A DNA stretch of 64,000 nt from Nocardia higoensis (GTDB lineage: Bacteria; Actinomycetota; Actinomycetes; Mycobacteriales; Mycobacteriaceae). Every line of letters starts with the position of its first letter. Position 1 is the stretch's first letter. Positions 18,601-26,982 of the stretch are shown piece after piece. Position numbers and translations under genes: made by a program. The stretch spans positions 209,516 through 273,515 of the forward strand of contig NZ_JADLQN010000006.1 in NCBI RefSeq assembly GCF_015477835.1, read 5' to 3'. The notes beneath the pieces are model-generated. The model saw nothing but the letters and a program-made list of their open reading frames with translations. It did no database searches and was not told the DNA's origin.

Positions 18601-20552
18601 ACTTCCGCGAGATGGGGATCGACACCCAGAGCGAAGACTTCACCGTGGTGGGCATCGGTGACATGAGCGGTGACGTGTTCGGCAACGGCATGCTGCTGTC
18701 CGAGCACGTCCGCCTGGTCGCCGCGTTCGACCACCGGCACATCTTCCTCGACCCGAATCCCGATGCGGCGCGGTCCTATCGGGAACGGCAGCGCCTGTTC
18801 GCCCTGCCGCGGTCGAGTTGGGCCGACTACGATCGCGCACTGATCAGCGAGGGCGGCGGGGTATGGGATCGCACCGTGAAAGCGGTGCCGATCAGCCCGC
18901 AGGCCCGGGCCGCTCTCGGGCTGCCCGACGGCGTGACCTCGCTCGCGCCGCCGGAGCTGGTGCGCGCGATCCTGCTCGCGCCTGCGCAACTGCTGTGGAA
19001 CGGCGGTATCGGCACCTACATCAAGGCGTCCACCGAGACCAACGCCGAGGTCGGCGACAAGTCCAACGATCCGGTCCGGGTCGACGGCAGGGATCTGCGC
19101 GTCGCGGTGATCGGTGAGGGCGGCAATCTGGGCGCCACCGCGCGCGGGCGCATCGAGTTCTGCCGGGCGGGCGGCAAGATGAACACCGACGCGTTGGACA
19201 ACTCGGCCGGGGTGGACTGCTCCGATCACGAGGTCAACATCAAGGTCCTGCTGGACGGCGTGGTCAGCGCCGGGCTGCTCCCGGTGGCGGAGCGCAATCC
19301 GCTGCTGGCCTCGATGACCGACGAGGTCGCCCGGATGGTGTTGCGCGACAACGTCTCCCAGAACTTCCTGATGGGGCTGGCGCGGTTCGAGTCGACTCGG
19401 ATGACCAATGTCAACGCCCGGCTGATCACCGACCTCGAAGAGCGCCGGGGCCTGGACCGCGAACTCGAGGCGTTGCCCTCGAAGACGGAGATGAAGCGCC
19501 GCGTGGCCAACGGCGAGGGCCTGCTCTCCCCGGAGCTGGCGAATCTGATGGCGCACGTGAAGCTTTCGCTCAAGTCCGACCTGCTCGACTCCGACCTGCC
19601 CGATCAGGCGTACTTCGCCGCACGGTTGCCGGAGTATTTCCCCGAGCCGATGCGCGAGCGGTTCGGCGCGGCGATCAAGCGGCACCGGCTGCGCCGCGAG
19701 ATCGTCACCACCATGCTGGTCAACGAGATGGTGGACTACGGCGGCATCAGCTACGCCTTCCGGCTCAACGAGGAGAACGGCGCGTCCGCCAGCGACGCGG
19801 TGCGCGCGTTCGCCGCGGCGGTCGAGATCTTCGGCCTGCGCGAGGTGTGGGAACGCATCCGCGCGGCCGATGTCCCGGTCGCCGTGCGCGACGAACTGGA
19901 ACTCGAGACCAAACGCACCCTGGACCGGGCCTCGCGCTGGCTGCTCAACAACCGTCCGCAGCCCATCGCGGTCGGCGCGGAGGTCAACCGGTATCGCGAC
20001 GGCGTGCGGGAACTCGCGCCGAAGGTGTCCACGTGGCTGCGCGGCCATCACATCCTCAGCGTCACCGAACAGGCCGACGAACTGGTCAGGCGCGGTGCGC
20101 CGCGTGAGCTGGCCACCGAGGTCTACGGCCTGCTGAACCAGTTCCCGCTGCTGGACGTCCTCGACATCGCCGACATCACCGATCGCGACGGCGACGAGGT
20201 CGGCGCGATGTACTACGCGCTCAACGACCACCTCAAGATCGACTGGCTGCTCGCGGCGATCTCCGACCTCGAGCGCGGCGACCGCTGGCACGCACTGGCC
20301 CGGCTCGCGGTGCGCGACGACATGTACTCCTCGCTGCGCTCGCTGACCCTCGACGTGCTCTCGGCCGGTGATCCGGAGGAGACCGCCGAGGAGAAGATCC
20401 AGTACTGGGAGTCGAAGAATCAGTCCAGGCTGGGGCGCGCGCGGGCGGCGCTGGCCGAGATCTTCGAATCCGGGGCACACGATCTGGCCGGTCTCTCGGT
20501 GGCCGCGCGGCAGGTTCGCAGCATGGTGAGCGGGGTGGGCGCCCAGTCGTAG
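15621..20552 (+). CDS. gdh: NAD-specific glutamate dehydrogenase, large (180-kDa class)
   Basis: A 1643-aa enzyme of the large L-GDH class (Rv2476c type, about 1620 aa). Long N-terminal ACT/PAS-like regulatory segments cover roughly the first 700 residues. The dehydrogenase core has [20 protein letters not shown], the catalytic lysine region [23 protein letters not shown] and the dinucleotide segment [17 protein letters not shown]; a C-terminal helical domain follows. It catalyses glutamate + NAD to 2-oxoglutarate + NH4+. The start ATG 15621 is just before TVSSELSG; an in-frame start at 15498 lacks supporting signals. The thioesterase gene follows with the same order as in mycobacteria. Confidence 0.95.
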   Translation: [1643 protein letters not shown]

Positions 20553-20687
20553 ACCCGCGGGCTCGGCGTCGATATATGTCACAATCGCGCGCCCCGGACC
20601 TGCGCCGGGGCGTGCGACTGGCCTACCCTTGATGCCCGGGTCCGGCGTGTAGCGGGGCCGGAAGCGGGCTATCCACGGAGGTACCAG

Positions 20688-21176
20688 GTGACGAGTGCGT
20701 CGAACGGCAGTGTCCATGCGACCGGCGGTGCCGACGCCAACGGCGGGACTCTGCTGCTGCCCAGGCGTTTCCACGCGAAGGTGGACATCCGCTGGTCCGA
20801 TATGGACGTGTTCCAGCACGTCAACCACGCGCGCATGGTGACCCTGCTGGAAGAGGCGCGTATTCCGTGGCTGTTCGAGGACGGCAGGCCGACCGCGCCG
20901 CTGCGGGCGGGCTGTGTGCTCGTCGACCTCCACGTGCGTTATCGCGGTCAGCTACGCCACGAGGACACCCCGCTCGACATCGCCATGTGGATCAAGCAGC
21001 TGCGTGCGGTGGACTTCACCGTCGGTTACGAGGTGCGCGCCGCGGGCGCCGCACCCGGCTCGCCCGCCGCGGTGGTCGCCGCCACCCAGATCGCCGCCTT
21101 CGACATCGAGACCCAGCGTCTGCGCCGGATCACCCCGGCCGAACACGATTACCTGGCGGAGTGGATGGACGAGTGA
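20688..21176 (+). CDS. Hotdog-fold acyl-CoA thioesterase
   Basis: A 162-aa single hotdog domain of the 4-hydroxybenzoyl-CoA thioesterase type: the strand-turn motif IRWSDMDVFQHVNHARMV carries the catalytic Asp and the conserved HVNHA. It corresponds to Rv2475c by position. Substrate unknown, probably an acyl-CoA. GTG 20688 follows a good GGAGG (20677-20681) at 6 nt spacing. It overlaps the next gene by GTGA, so the two are coupled. Confidence 0.9.
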   Translation: MTSASNGSVHATGGADANGGTLLLPRRFHAKVDIRWSDMDVFQHVNHARMVTLLEEARIPWLFEDGRPTAPLRAGCVLVDLHVRYRGQLRHEDTPLDIAMWIKQLRAVDFTVGYEVRAAGAAPGSPAAVVAATQIAAFDIETQRLRRITPAEHDYLAEWMDE

Positions 21177-21838
21177 GCGGGCAGCCGGTGCTGCACGTCG
21201 CCGATCCCGCCGAACGCGAGAATCTGGCGGCCTTCCTCGGCCACGCCCTGCGCCTGGACGAAGCCGCGCCGGTGCGTCTGCGCCGCCGCGGCGACGGGTA
21301 CGTGTCGGCCTGGGTGACGACCGGCTTCGATACCCTCGCGGTCCGCACGGTGGCCGGTGACCTCGGTGTGGCCGACACGACCGTCGGTGCCGACCTGGTG
21401 CAGGCCGGTCTGCGCGCCGGCGGCGCGGTCGACCTCGGCTACGCCATGGACTCCGCCTGGCGCGGGGCGCTGCCGCCCACCGAGGGGTTCGTCCACATCG
21501 ACGACCTGCCCGCCCGCACACTGGTCGAACTCTCCGAGCGCGGCGTCGCGCTGGCCAAGGAACACGGCGGCAAGCACGGGCCGCCCGCAGGTCTGCTCGA
21601 CCAGACCGTCGTCACGGTCTCGGGAGGGCAGACGGAGGTCGAGATTCCCATGCGCGTCGTCTTCGCCCTGACCGCGATGGACTTCATCCCGCACTCCGGA
21701 GACCGCGTCGAATCGCCGCGCATCGCCGCCACCGAGATGGTCCGGGTCCGCGCGACCGGCAGCTGGTTGCGCATCGACGCCCGCTTCGGGTCGGTCGCCC
21801 GCCGTCGCGGCGGAGGCATCCCGCTGTTCGCGAACTGA
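21173..21838 (+). CDS. Conserved hypothetical (Rv2474c-like)
   Basis: A 221-aa soluble protein starting at GTG 21173, overlapping the thioesterase stop. No catalytic motif is recognised; it has alternating strands and helices and an Arg-rich C-terminus (RFGSVARRRGGGIPLFAN). By position and length it matches Rv2474c, a conserved protein of unknown role. The coupling to a thioesterase suggests a shared acyl-CoA-related function (inference). Confidence 0.75.
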   Translation: MSGQPVLHVADPAERENLAAFLGHALRLDEAAPVRLRRRGDGYVSAWVTTGFDTLAVRTVAGDLGVADTTVGADLVQAGLRAGGAVDLGYAMDSAWRGALPPTEGFVHIDDLPARTLVELSERGVALAKEHGGKHGPPAGLLDQTVVTVSGGQTEVEIPMRVVFALTAMDFIPHSGDRVESPRIAATEMVRVRATGSWLRIDARFGSVARRRGGGIPLFAN

Positions 21839-21896
21839 CTCGGCGCTTCCGGCCGAGGTTCGTCGGCATATTCCGCGCAGCGGGCCCTACGATCCT

Positions 21897-22016
21897 CCCG
21901 GTGGCCCGGTGGCCCGGTGGCCCGGTGGCCCGGTGGCCCGGTGGCCCGGTGGCCCGGTGGCCCGGTGGCCCGGTGGCCCGGTGGCCCGGTGGCCCGGTGG
22001 CCCGGTGGCCCGGTGA
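21897..22016. repeat. Octanucleotide tandem repeat, 15 copies
   Basis: Fifteen consecutive units of CCCGGTGG; only the last differs (final G to A). The array fills the gap between the Rv2474c-like gene and azlD, whose stop is 7 bp further on. Because 8 is not a multiple of three, every frame reads through as low-complexity peptide; those ORFs are artefacts. Confidence 0.97.
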
Positions 22017-22022
22017 ACCGGC

Positions 22023-22334
22023 TCAGGGCAGGCCGAGGAGCCGGAGCAGGGTGGTGGTCGCGGCCGCGGCGAGGACGATGACCAGCAGCGGGCTGCGTCG
22101 CCAGGCGAACAGGCCCGCGACCCCGACGCCGACCGGCATGGCTATCCCGATCTCCCCGGTGCCCAACGGCAGCATCGTGACGGCGGCCAGGGCCGCGAGC
22201 AGGACCACAGCGCCGGTCTCGAGCAGCCGGCGGGCGTGATCGGGCAAGCGCACCCGACTGCGCAATGCGGGTCCGGCCCAGCGGAAGGCGTAGGTGCCGA
22301 CGGCGAGCGCGACCACACCGGCGCCGAGCATCAT
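22023..22334 (-). CDS. azlD: AzlD-family branched-chain amino acid exporter subunit
   Basis: A 103-aa protein with about four hydrophobic segments (VVALAVGTYAFRWAGPAL, LLETGAVVLLAALAAVTMLP, VGVAGLFAWRR, LVIVLAAAATTTLL), the AzlD pattern. Its ATG 22334 overlaps the azlC stop (ATGA). AzlC and AzlD together form a LIV-E/AzlCD exporter of branched-chain amino acids or analogues. Its 3' end abuts the octanucleotide repeat, so repeat-length changes could alter its transcript end. Confidence 0.85.
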   Translation of the reverse strand: MMLGAGVVALAVGTYAFRWAGPALRSRVRLPDHARRLLETGAVVLLAALAAVTMLPLGTGEIGIAMPVGVGVAGLFAWRRSPLLVIVLAAAATTTLLRLLGLP

Positions 22335-23032
22335 GACGGCTCCCGCGCCGCTGGAACGGGTTCGCGGCGCAGGCGCAGCGGGGCGTAGACGAGGCCGGTG
22401 AGGGCGAGGAGCACGGGGAGTCCGGCGGGGAGCAACGGTGAACTGACCAGGGCGACGACGATGCCGATCGCGACGGCGCCGAACGTGACTCGGTCGCGCA
22501 GGGCGGGCAGCACCAGGGCCACGAGGACGGCGGGGAAGACCGCGTCCAAGCCCAGGGCAGCGGTGTCGGGGACCAGAGTGCCCAGCCCGACGCCCAGTGC
22601 CGCGCCGAGCGGCCAGACCGCGAGCACGCCGAGGCCGCCGGCCCAGTACACCGCCGTGCGCCGGGTGTGGTCGGATTCGGCCAGGGCGAGTGCGACGGAT
22701 TCGTCGTTCATCACGTGCACGCCGAGCAGGCGTCGGGGGCCGGTGCCGATCACGTCGGGAATCGACAGGCCGTAGGGCAGGTGCCTGGCATTGACCAGCA
22801 GTCCGGCCAGTGCGGCAGCGATCGGGCTGCCACCCGCGGCGATGATCCCGAGGAACAGGAATTCCGCGCCGCCGGCGAGAACGACGGTGGCGAGCAGGAC
22901 CGGCAGCCACGCGGGCAAGCCCTGGGCCACGGCGGTCGTGCCGTAGGAGATGCCGATCACGCCGACGGCCGAGCACAACGCGGCGATGCCCAGTGCGGTG
23001 TCCCGACCGAGTGTTCGCCATATCGAACGCAT
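22331..23032 (-). CDS. azlC: AzlC-family branched-chain amino acid exporter
   Basis: A 233-aa membrane protein with AzlC landmarks: GISYGTTAVAQGLPAW near the N-terminus, AGGAEFLFLGIIAAGGSP, NARHLPYGLSIPDVIG and NDESVALALAE. It is the main channel subunit. ATG 23032 lies 12 bp downstream (on the coding strand) of an 8-bp palindrome GAACGTTC. It is divergent from an XRE/cupin regulator, the usual partner of azlCD (family knowledge). Confidence 0.9.
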   Translation of the reverse strand: MRSIWRTLGRDTALGIAALCSAVGVIGISYGTTAVAQGLPAWLPVLLATVVLAGGAEFLFLGIIAAGGSPIAAALAGLLVNARHLPYGLSIPDVIGTGPRRLLGVHVMNDESVALALAESDHTRRTAVYWAGGLGVLAVWPLGAALGVGLGTLVPDTAALGLDAVFPAVLVALVLPALRDRVTFGAVAIGIVVALVSSPLLPAGLPVLLALTGLVYAPLRLRREPVPAAREPS

Positions 23033-23044
23033 GTTTCTTATGGT

Positions 23045-23052
23045 GAACGTTC
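23045..23052. promoter_or_regulatory. Short palindrome upstream of azlC
   Basis: GAACGTTC, a perfect 8-bp dyad in the azlC/regulator intergenic region. A candidate operator for the adjacent XRE/cupin protein; on its own it is short enough to be chance. Confidence 0.3.
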
Positions 23053-23151
23053 CGGGCCGGTGCGGTCAAATGGGGCCGGCGCATTCGCCGAGCGGGCGGC
23101 GCTCGTGTGATGGTGGAGACGTCCATGCGGCGTCGCGGGTGTGATCGCTGT

Positions 23152-23200
23152 GATGTTCGGTGAGCGGGCGATGTTCGGTGAGCGGGCGATGCTCGGTGAG
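23152..23200 (+). repeat. 18-bp tandem repeat carrying ATG codons before the XRE gene
   Basis: About 2.7 copies of GATGTTCGGTGAGCGGGC; the third is partial with one T-to-C change. Each copy places an in-frame ATG (23153, 23171, 23189) ahead of the regulator gene, reading MFGERA repeats. It may be a repeated operator, or supply alternative N-termini. Confidence 0.85.
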
Positions 23201-23209
23201 GGAGGCGGT

Positions 23210-23815
23210 GTGACCGAGAGCGAGTCGAAGACCGCGGGCGCCGCGGCGCAGGTGGCGGGTGCCGTCCCGGCGGCCCCGCAGGAGATCATCGCGCGATCGC
23301 TGCGCCGGGAGCGGGCGCGGGCGGGCCTGTCGCTGAGCGAAGTCGCCCAGCGCGCGGGAATCGCGAAATCGACGCTGTCGCAACTGGAATCGGGCAACGG
23401 CAATCCCAGTATCGAAACACTGTGGGCGCTGTGCGTAGCCCTGGACATGCCGTTCTCCCGGCTGCTCGACCCGCCCCGCCCGGCCGTCCAGGTCATCCGC
23501 GCAGGCGAAGGGCCGGTGGTGGCCGCCGAACAATCGGACTACCGCGCGACCCTGCTCAGTGCGGGCCCGGCGAACGCCCGCCGCGATGTCTACCGCATCA
23601 CCGCGGAACCCGGCCGGGCCCGCGTCTCCCAGCCGCACACGGCGGGCGTGATCGAGCACATCCTGCTCGCCGCCGGCCGAGCGCGGGTCGGGCCGGCCGA
23701 CGAACCGATCGAACTCCACGCCGGCGACTACATCTCCTACCCGGGCGACGCGGGCCATGTCTTCGAAGCGCTCGAATCGGGGACCTGGGCGACGATGGTC
23801 GTCGAGACCCCCTGA
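23210..23815 (+). CDS. XRE-family regulator with cupin sensor domain
   Basis: A 201-aa protein: N-terminal helix-turn-helix (LRRERARAGLSLSEVAQRAG, KSTLSQLESGNGNPSIETLW) and a C-terminal cupin barrel (HTAGVIEHILLAAGRARVG, HAGDYISYPGDAGHVFEAL). Such proteins bind a small ligand, often an amino acid, and control a divergent exporter; here azlCD. I favour GTG 23210 because GGAGG lies at 23201-23205, although spacing is only 4 nt. In-frame ATGs at 23141, 23153, 23171 and 23189 fall in or near the 18-bp repeat. Confidence 0.85.
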   Translation: MTESESKTAGAAAQVAGAVPAAPQEIIARSLRRERARAGLSLSEVAQRAGIAKSTLSQLESGNGNPSIETLWALCVALDMPFSRLLDPPRPAVQVIRAGEGPVVAAEQSDYRATLLSAGPANARRDVYRITAEPGRARVSQPHTAGVIEHILLAAGRARVGPADEPIELHAGDYISYPGDAGHVFEALESGTWATMVVETP

Positions 23816-23837
23816 CGGCTCTACCGCCTCCGAACCC

Positions 23838-24563
23838 TCAGGCAGCCCCTTCGCCGAGGTACTGCAACCACACCGGATCCAGTTCGGCGGTGGTGGACAG
23901 CAGCCGCCAGTGCGGGCCCTTGGGGGAGACGAGCGGTGTGCGCAACGTCCAGCCCAACTCGCTGAGCAACTTGTCGGCTTTGCGGTGGTTGCACGGCGCG
24001 CAGCTGGCGACGCAGTTCTCCCAGGAGTGCTCGCCACCGCGGCTGCGCGGCACGACGTGGTCGATGGTCTCGGCCTTGCCGCCGCAGTAACCGCACCGGT
24101 AGCGGTCGCGGTGCATGAGCGCGGCCCGGGTCATGGGCACCCGCGCGCGATAGGGCACACGCACATAGGTGCGCAGGCGGATCACCGAGGGCACGGTCAG
24201 CTCCGCCCCCGCGGAACGCACGGTCGATCCTTCGGGATCGTGGTGCACGGTGTCGGCCTTGTCGCAGATGAGCAGGACGATCGCCCGCCGGGCGGAGAGC
24301 GCGGTCAGCGGCTCGTAGGTGGCATTCAGCAGAAGCACCCGGCGCCTGGACCAACCGAGTGCGAGAGAATCGGCGCCGTTCGGCACCGGAACGAGATGGC
24401 CGTGCTCGGCACGGCGGGAAGCGTCACCGGGATGGGATGGTCCCGGGTGATGGTCGGACAGAATATGCAGCGGAATAGCCCCCGACCCACGATTGTGGAC
24501 GTCGGCGGGCTTCAGTTGTCGATGGGTCCTGGCCTCCGGTGATCGGCCGTGTCGCTGCTTCAT
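23838..24563 (-). CDS. HNH endonuclease-domain protein (Rv2469c-like)
   Basis: A 241-aa protein. The C-terminal part holds a zinc-stabilised HNH motif: CGYCG, then DHVVPRSRGGEHSWENCVAS and CAPCNHRKADK. The middle has the conserved VLLLNATYEPL and VIRLRTYVRVPYR. The first 60 residues are low in recognisable structure and the true start may be further in; ATG 24563 lacks a clear ribosome site. The family is widespread in actinobacteria and presumably cuts or binds DNA, role unknown. It is divergent from glbO, with a 211-bp gap. Confidence 0.85.
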   Translation of the reverse strand: MKQRHGRSPEARTHRQLKPADVHNRGSGAIPLHILSDHHPGPSHPGDASRRAEHGHLVPVPNGADSLALGWSRRRVLLLNATYEPLTALSARRAIVLLICDKADTVHHDPEGSTVRSAGAELTVPSVIRLRTYVRVPYRARVPMTRAALMHRDRYRCGYCGGKAETIDHVVPRSRGGEHSWENCVASCAPCNHRKADKLLSELGWTLRTPLVSPKGPHWRLLSTTAELDPVWLQYLGEGAA

Positions 24564-24774
24564 TCGGTGACCCCGATTCGGTCATCTCGAGGTGGAAAGA
24601 CTGCCAACAATCTGACCATGAACCCCGGGTGTTTGCACGGTGATTTCGCACAATGTTCGGTGAACTGCCGTCGAAGCGCGGCCCACCGGCGACCTGCGCG
24701 AGCCCTGCGCCCGTCGCGGCCCGGCGCGCGCGGGCACAATGGACCGTGGCGTTACCTGCGATCGAAAGGATCCG

Positions 24775-25179
24775 ATGAGTTCCGGCGAACAGACGGCGAC
24801 CTCGTTCTACGACGCGGTCGGCGGTGCGGAGACGTTCCACCGCCTCGTCGCGGTGTTCTACCGCGAGGTGGCCGCCGACGAGATCCTGCGCCCGCTCTAT
24901 CCGGAAGCCGATCTCGGTCCCGCCGAACGGCGCATGCGGATGTTCCTCGAACAGTATTGGGGCGGCCCCCGCACCTACTCCGACGAGCGCGGACATCCCC
25001 GGCTGCGGATGCGGCACATGCCGTTCACGGTGGGCCCGCTGCAGCGTGACGCCTGGCTGCGCTGCATGCGTATCGCGATCGCCGAGATCGAACCGGACGT
25101 GCTCGACGACGAGCACCGCAAGGCGCTGCTGGACTACTTCGAGATGGCCGCGAACTCGCTGATGAACTCGCCGATCTGA
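24775..25179 (+). CDS. glbO: Group II truncated haemoglobin
   Basis: A 134-aa truncated globin: FYDAVGGAETFHRLVAVFY (A-B helices), YPEADLGPAERRMRMFLEQYWGG, the proximal-histidine segment RLRMRHMPF and the G-helix tryptophan in RDAWLRCM characteristic of group II. These bind O2 and react with NO or peroxides. ATG 24775 is preceded by AAAGGA (24765-24770). Its position beside aglA and the HNH gene matches the glbO locus of mycobacteria. Confidence 0.93.
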   Translation: MSSGEQTATSFYDAVGGAETFHRLVAVFYREVAADEILRPLYPEADLGPAERRMRMFLEQYWGGPRTYSDERGHPRLRMRHMPFTVGPLQRDAWLRCMRIAIAEIEPDVLDDEHRKALLDYFEMAANSLMNSPI

Positions 25180-25246
25180 CCGAGTCGGGTGTGAGCGTCC
25201 GCACGCCTGTCGCGCGTCCGGCGGCGGGTTCCGGCACCATGGCGGG

Positions 25247-26866
25247 GTGAGCCTCGACGGACTGACACCGGCGCCCGACAGCGAACCCGCCGCCGATCGC
25301 GACCGCACCTGGTGGCGCTCGGCGGTCTTCTACCAGGTCTATCCGCGCTCGTTCGCCGACTCCGGCGACGACGGCGTCGGCGATCTGGGCGGTATCCGCG
25401 ACCGGCTCGGCTACCTCGCCGACCTCGGCGTCGACGCCCTGTGGATCTGCCCGGTGATGCGTTCGCCGATGGCCGACGGCGGCTACGACGTGTCCGACCC
25501 GCGAGACATCGACCCGCTCTTCGGCGGCATGTCGGCGATGAACGCGCTCGTCGCCGAAGCCCACGCCCGCGGCATCAAGATCACGATGGACCTGGTGCCC
25601 AACCACACCAGCGACCGTCATCCCTGGTTCGCCGCCGCGTTGGCGGCCGCGCCGGACAGCCCGGAACGCGCCCGCTACCTCTTCCGCGACGGCCGCGGCG
25701 CGCAGGGCGAACTGCCGCCCAACAACTGGCCGAGCATCTTCGGCGGCCCGGCCTGGACCCGGGTCACCGAACCGGACGGGCGGCCGGGCCAGTGGTACCT
25801 GCACCTGTTCGCCCCCGAACAGCCCGATCTGAACTGGGACAATCCCGAGGTCGTCGCCGATTTCGAGCAGACCCTGCGATTCTGGCTCGACCGCGGGGTG
25901 GACGGGTTCCGCATCGACGTCGCGCACGGCATGGCCAAGCCCGCCGACCTGCCCGACCTCGCGCAGGTCAACACCAAGATGCTGATCCACGACGACAGCG
26001 ACCCGCGTTTCAACAATCCGGACGTGCACGACATCCACCGCGGCATCCGCAAGGTGCTCGACGAGTACCCGCACGCGGTCGTCATCGGTGAGGTGTGGGT
26101 GGACGACAATGTCCGCTTCGGCGAGTACGTGCGCCCGGACGAACTGCATCTGGCGTTCAACTTCCGGCTCGCCGAGACACCGTTCGACGCCGCGGCCGTG
26201 CGCGAGGCGGTGCACAACTCGCTGGCGGCGGTCGCCGAGGTCGGGGCTCCGGCCACCTGGACGCTGTCCAACCACGACATCGAGCGCGAGGTCACCCGCT
26301 ACGGCGGCGGGGCGGTAGGGCTCGCGCGGGCCAGGGCGATGGTGCTGGTAGAACTCGCGCTGCCCGGCGCGGTCTTCCTCTACAACGGCTCCGAACTGGG
26401 GCTGCCCAATGTCGACGACCTGCCCGAGGACGTGCTGCAGGATCCGGTCTGGGAGCGATCGGGCCACACCGAACGCGGCCGGGACGGGTGCCGCGTGCCG
26501 ATCCCGTGGCGCGGGACCACCCCGCCGTTCGGCTTCACCGCCGGCCCGGACTCCTGGCTGCCGATCCCGCCGGAGTGGGCCGGACTGACCGTCGAGTCCC
26601 AGCTTCGCGACCCGGGATCGATGCTGTCCCTGTGCCGCGCCGCCATCGAATTGCGTGGCAGCCGAACGGAATTCGCTGGCGACATGGTCGAATGGATCGA
26701 TGCCGCCGCTCCCGGCGTGCTGGTCTTTCGGCGCCCCGGCGGACTGGTGTGCGTGCTCAACACCACCGACGAGCCGGTTGTGTTGCCGCACGGGGAGTTG
26801 TTGCTCTCCAGCGCGCCCTCGGCGGACGGGCGGTTGGCGCCGAATGCCGCAGCGTTGCTCGTGTGA
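25247..26866 (+). CDS. aglA: Alpha-glucosidase, GH13
   Basis: A 539-aa GH13 enzyme of the oligo-1,6-/alpha-glucosidase group. Conserved regions: AVFYQVYPRSFADS, MDLVPNHTSD, nucleophile D224 in GFRIDVAHG, acid/base E282 in VIGEVWVDD and transition-state D344 in SNHDIERE. It hydrolyses alpha-1,4 or 1,6 glucosides such as maltose or isomaltose in the cytosol. GTG 25247 is the likely start; the GH13 domain begins about 25 residues in. It lies 67 bp after glbO and may be co-transcribed with it. Confidence 0.92.
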   Translation: MSLDGLTPAPDSEPAADRDRTWWRSAVFYQVYPRSFADSGDDGVGDLGGIRDRLGYLADLGVDALWICPVMRSPMADGGYDVSDPRDIDPLFGGMSAMNALVAEAHARGIKITMDLVPNHTSDRHPWFAAALAAAPDSPERARYLFRDGRGAQGELPPNNWPSIFGGPAWTRVTEPDGRPGQWYLHLFAPEQPDLNWDNPEVVADFEQTLRFWLDRGVDGFRIDVAHGMAKPADLPDLAQVNTKMLIHDDSDPRFNNPDVHDIHRGIRKVLDEYPHAVVIGEVWVDDNVRFGEYVRPDELHLAFNFRLAETPFDAAAVREAVHNSLAAVAEVGAPATWTLSNHDIEREVTRYGGGAVGLARARAMVLVELALPGAVFLYNGSELGLPNVDDLPEDVLQDPVWERSGHTERGRDGCRVPIPWRGTTPPFGFTAGPDSWLPIPPEWAGLTVESQLRDPGSMLSLCRAAIELRGSRTEFAGDMVEWIDAAAPGVLVFRRPGGLVCVLNTTDEPVVLPHGELLLSSAPSADGRLAPNAAALLV

Positions 26867-26931
26867 GTCCACCGCGACATCGCAGGCGCAGCTTGCCGGC
26901 CGACTGCGGCGAGTCGCAGTTCGGAGAGCGC

Positions 26932-26952
26932 CTGTCAAGATTGCCTTGACAG
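26932..26952. promoter_or_regulatory. Operator-like dyad over the -35 of the TA-like pair
   Basis: Perfect CTGTCAAG-N5-CTTGACAG. It covers the -35 hexamer TTGACA (26946-26951); the -10 is TAGTCT (26971-26976), 6 nt before GTG 26983. A half-site TCTTGAC overlaps the -10. This placement is typical of autoregulation. Confidence 0.65.
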
Positions 26953-26982
26953 ACTGTCCGGCTGTAAAGGTAGTCTTGACGC

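Noticed and set aside
21897..22016. CRISPR array
   Set aside because: The units are 8 bp and contiguous without spacers; it is a simple tandem repeat.
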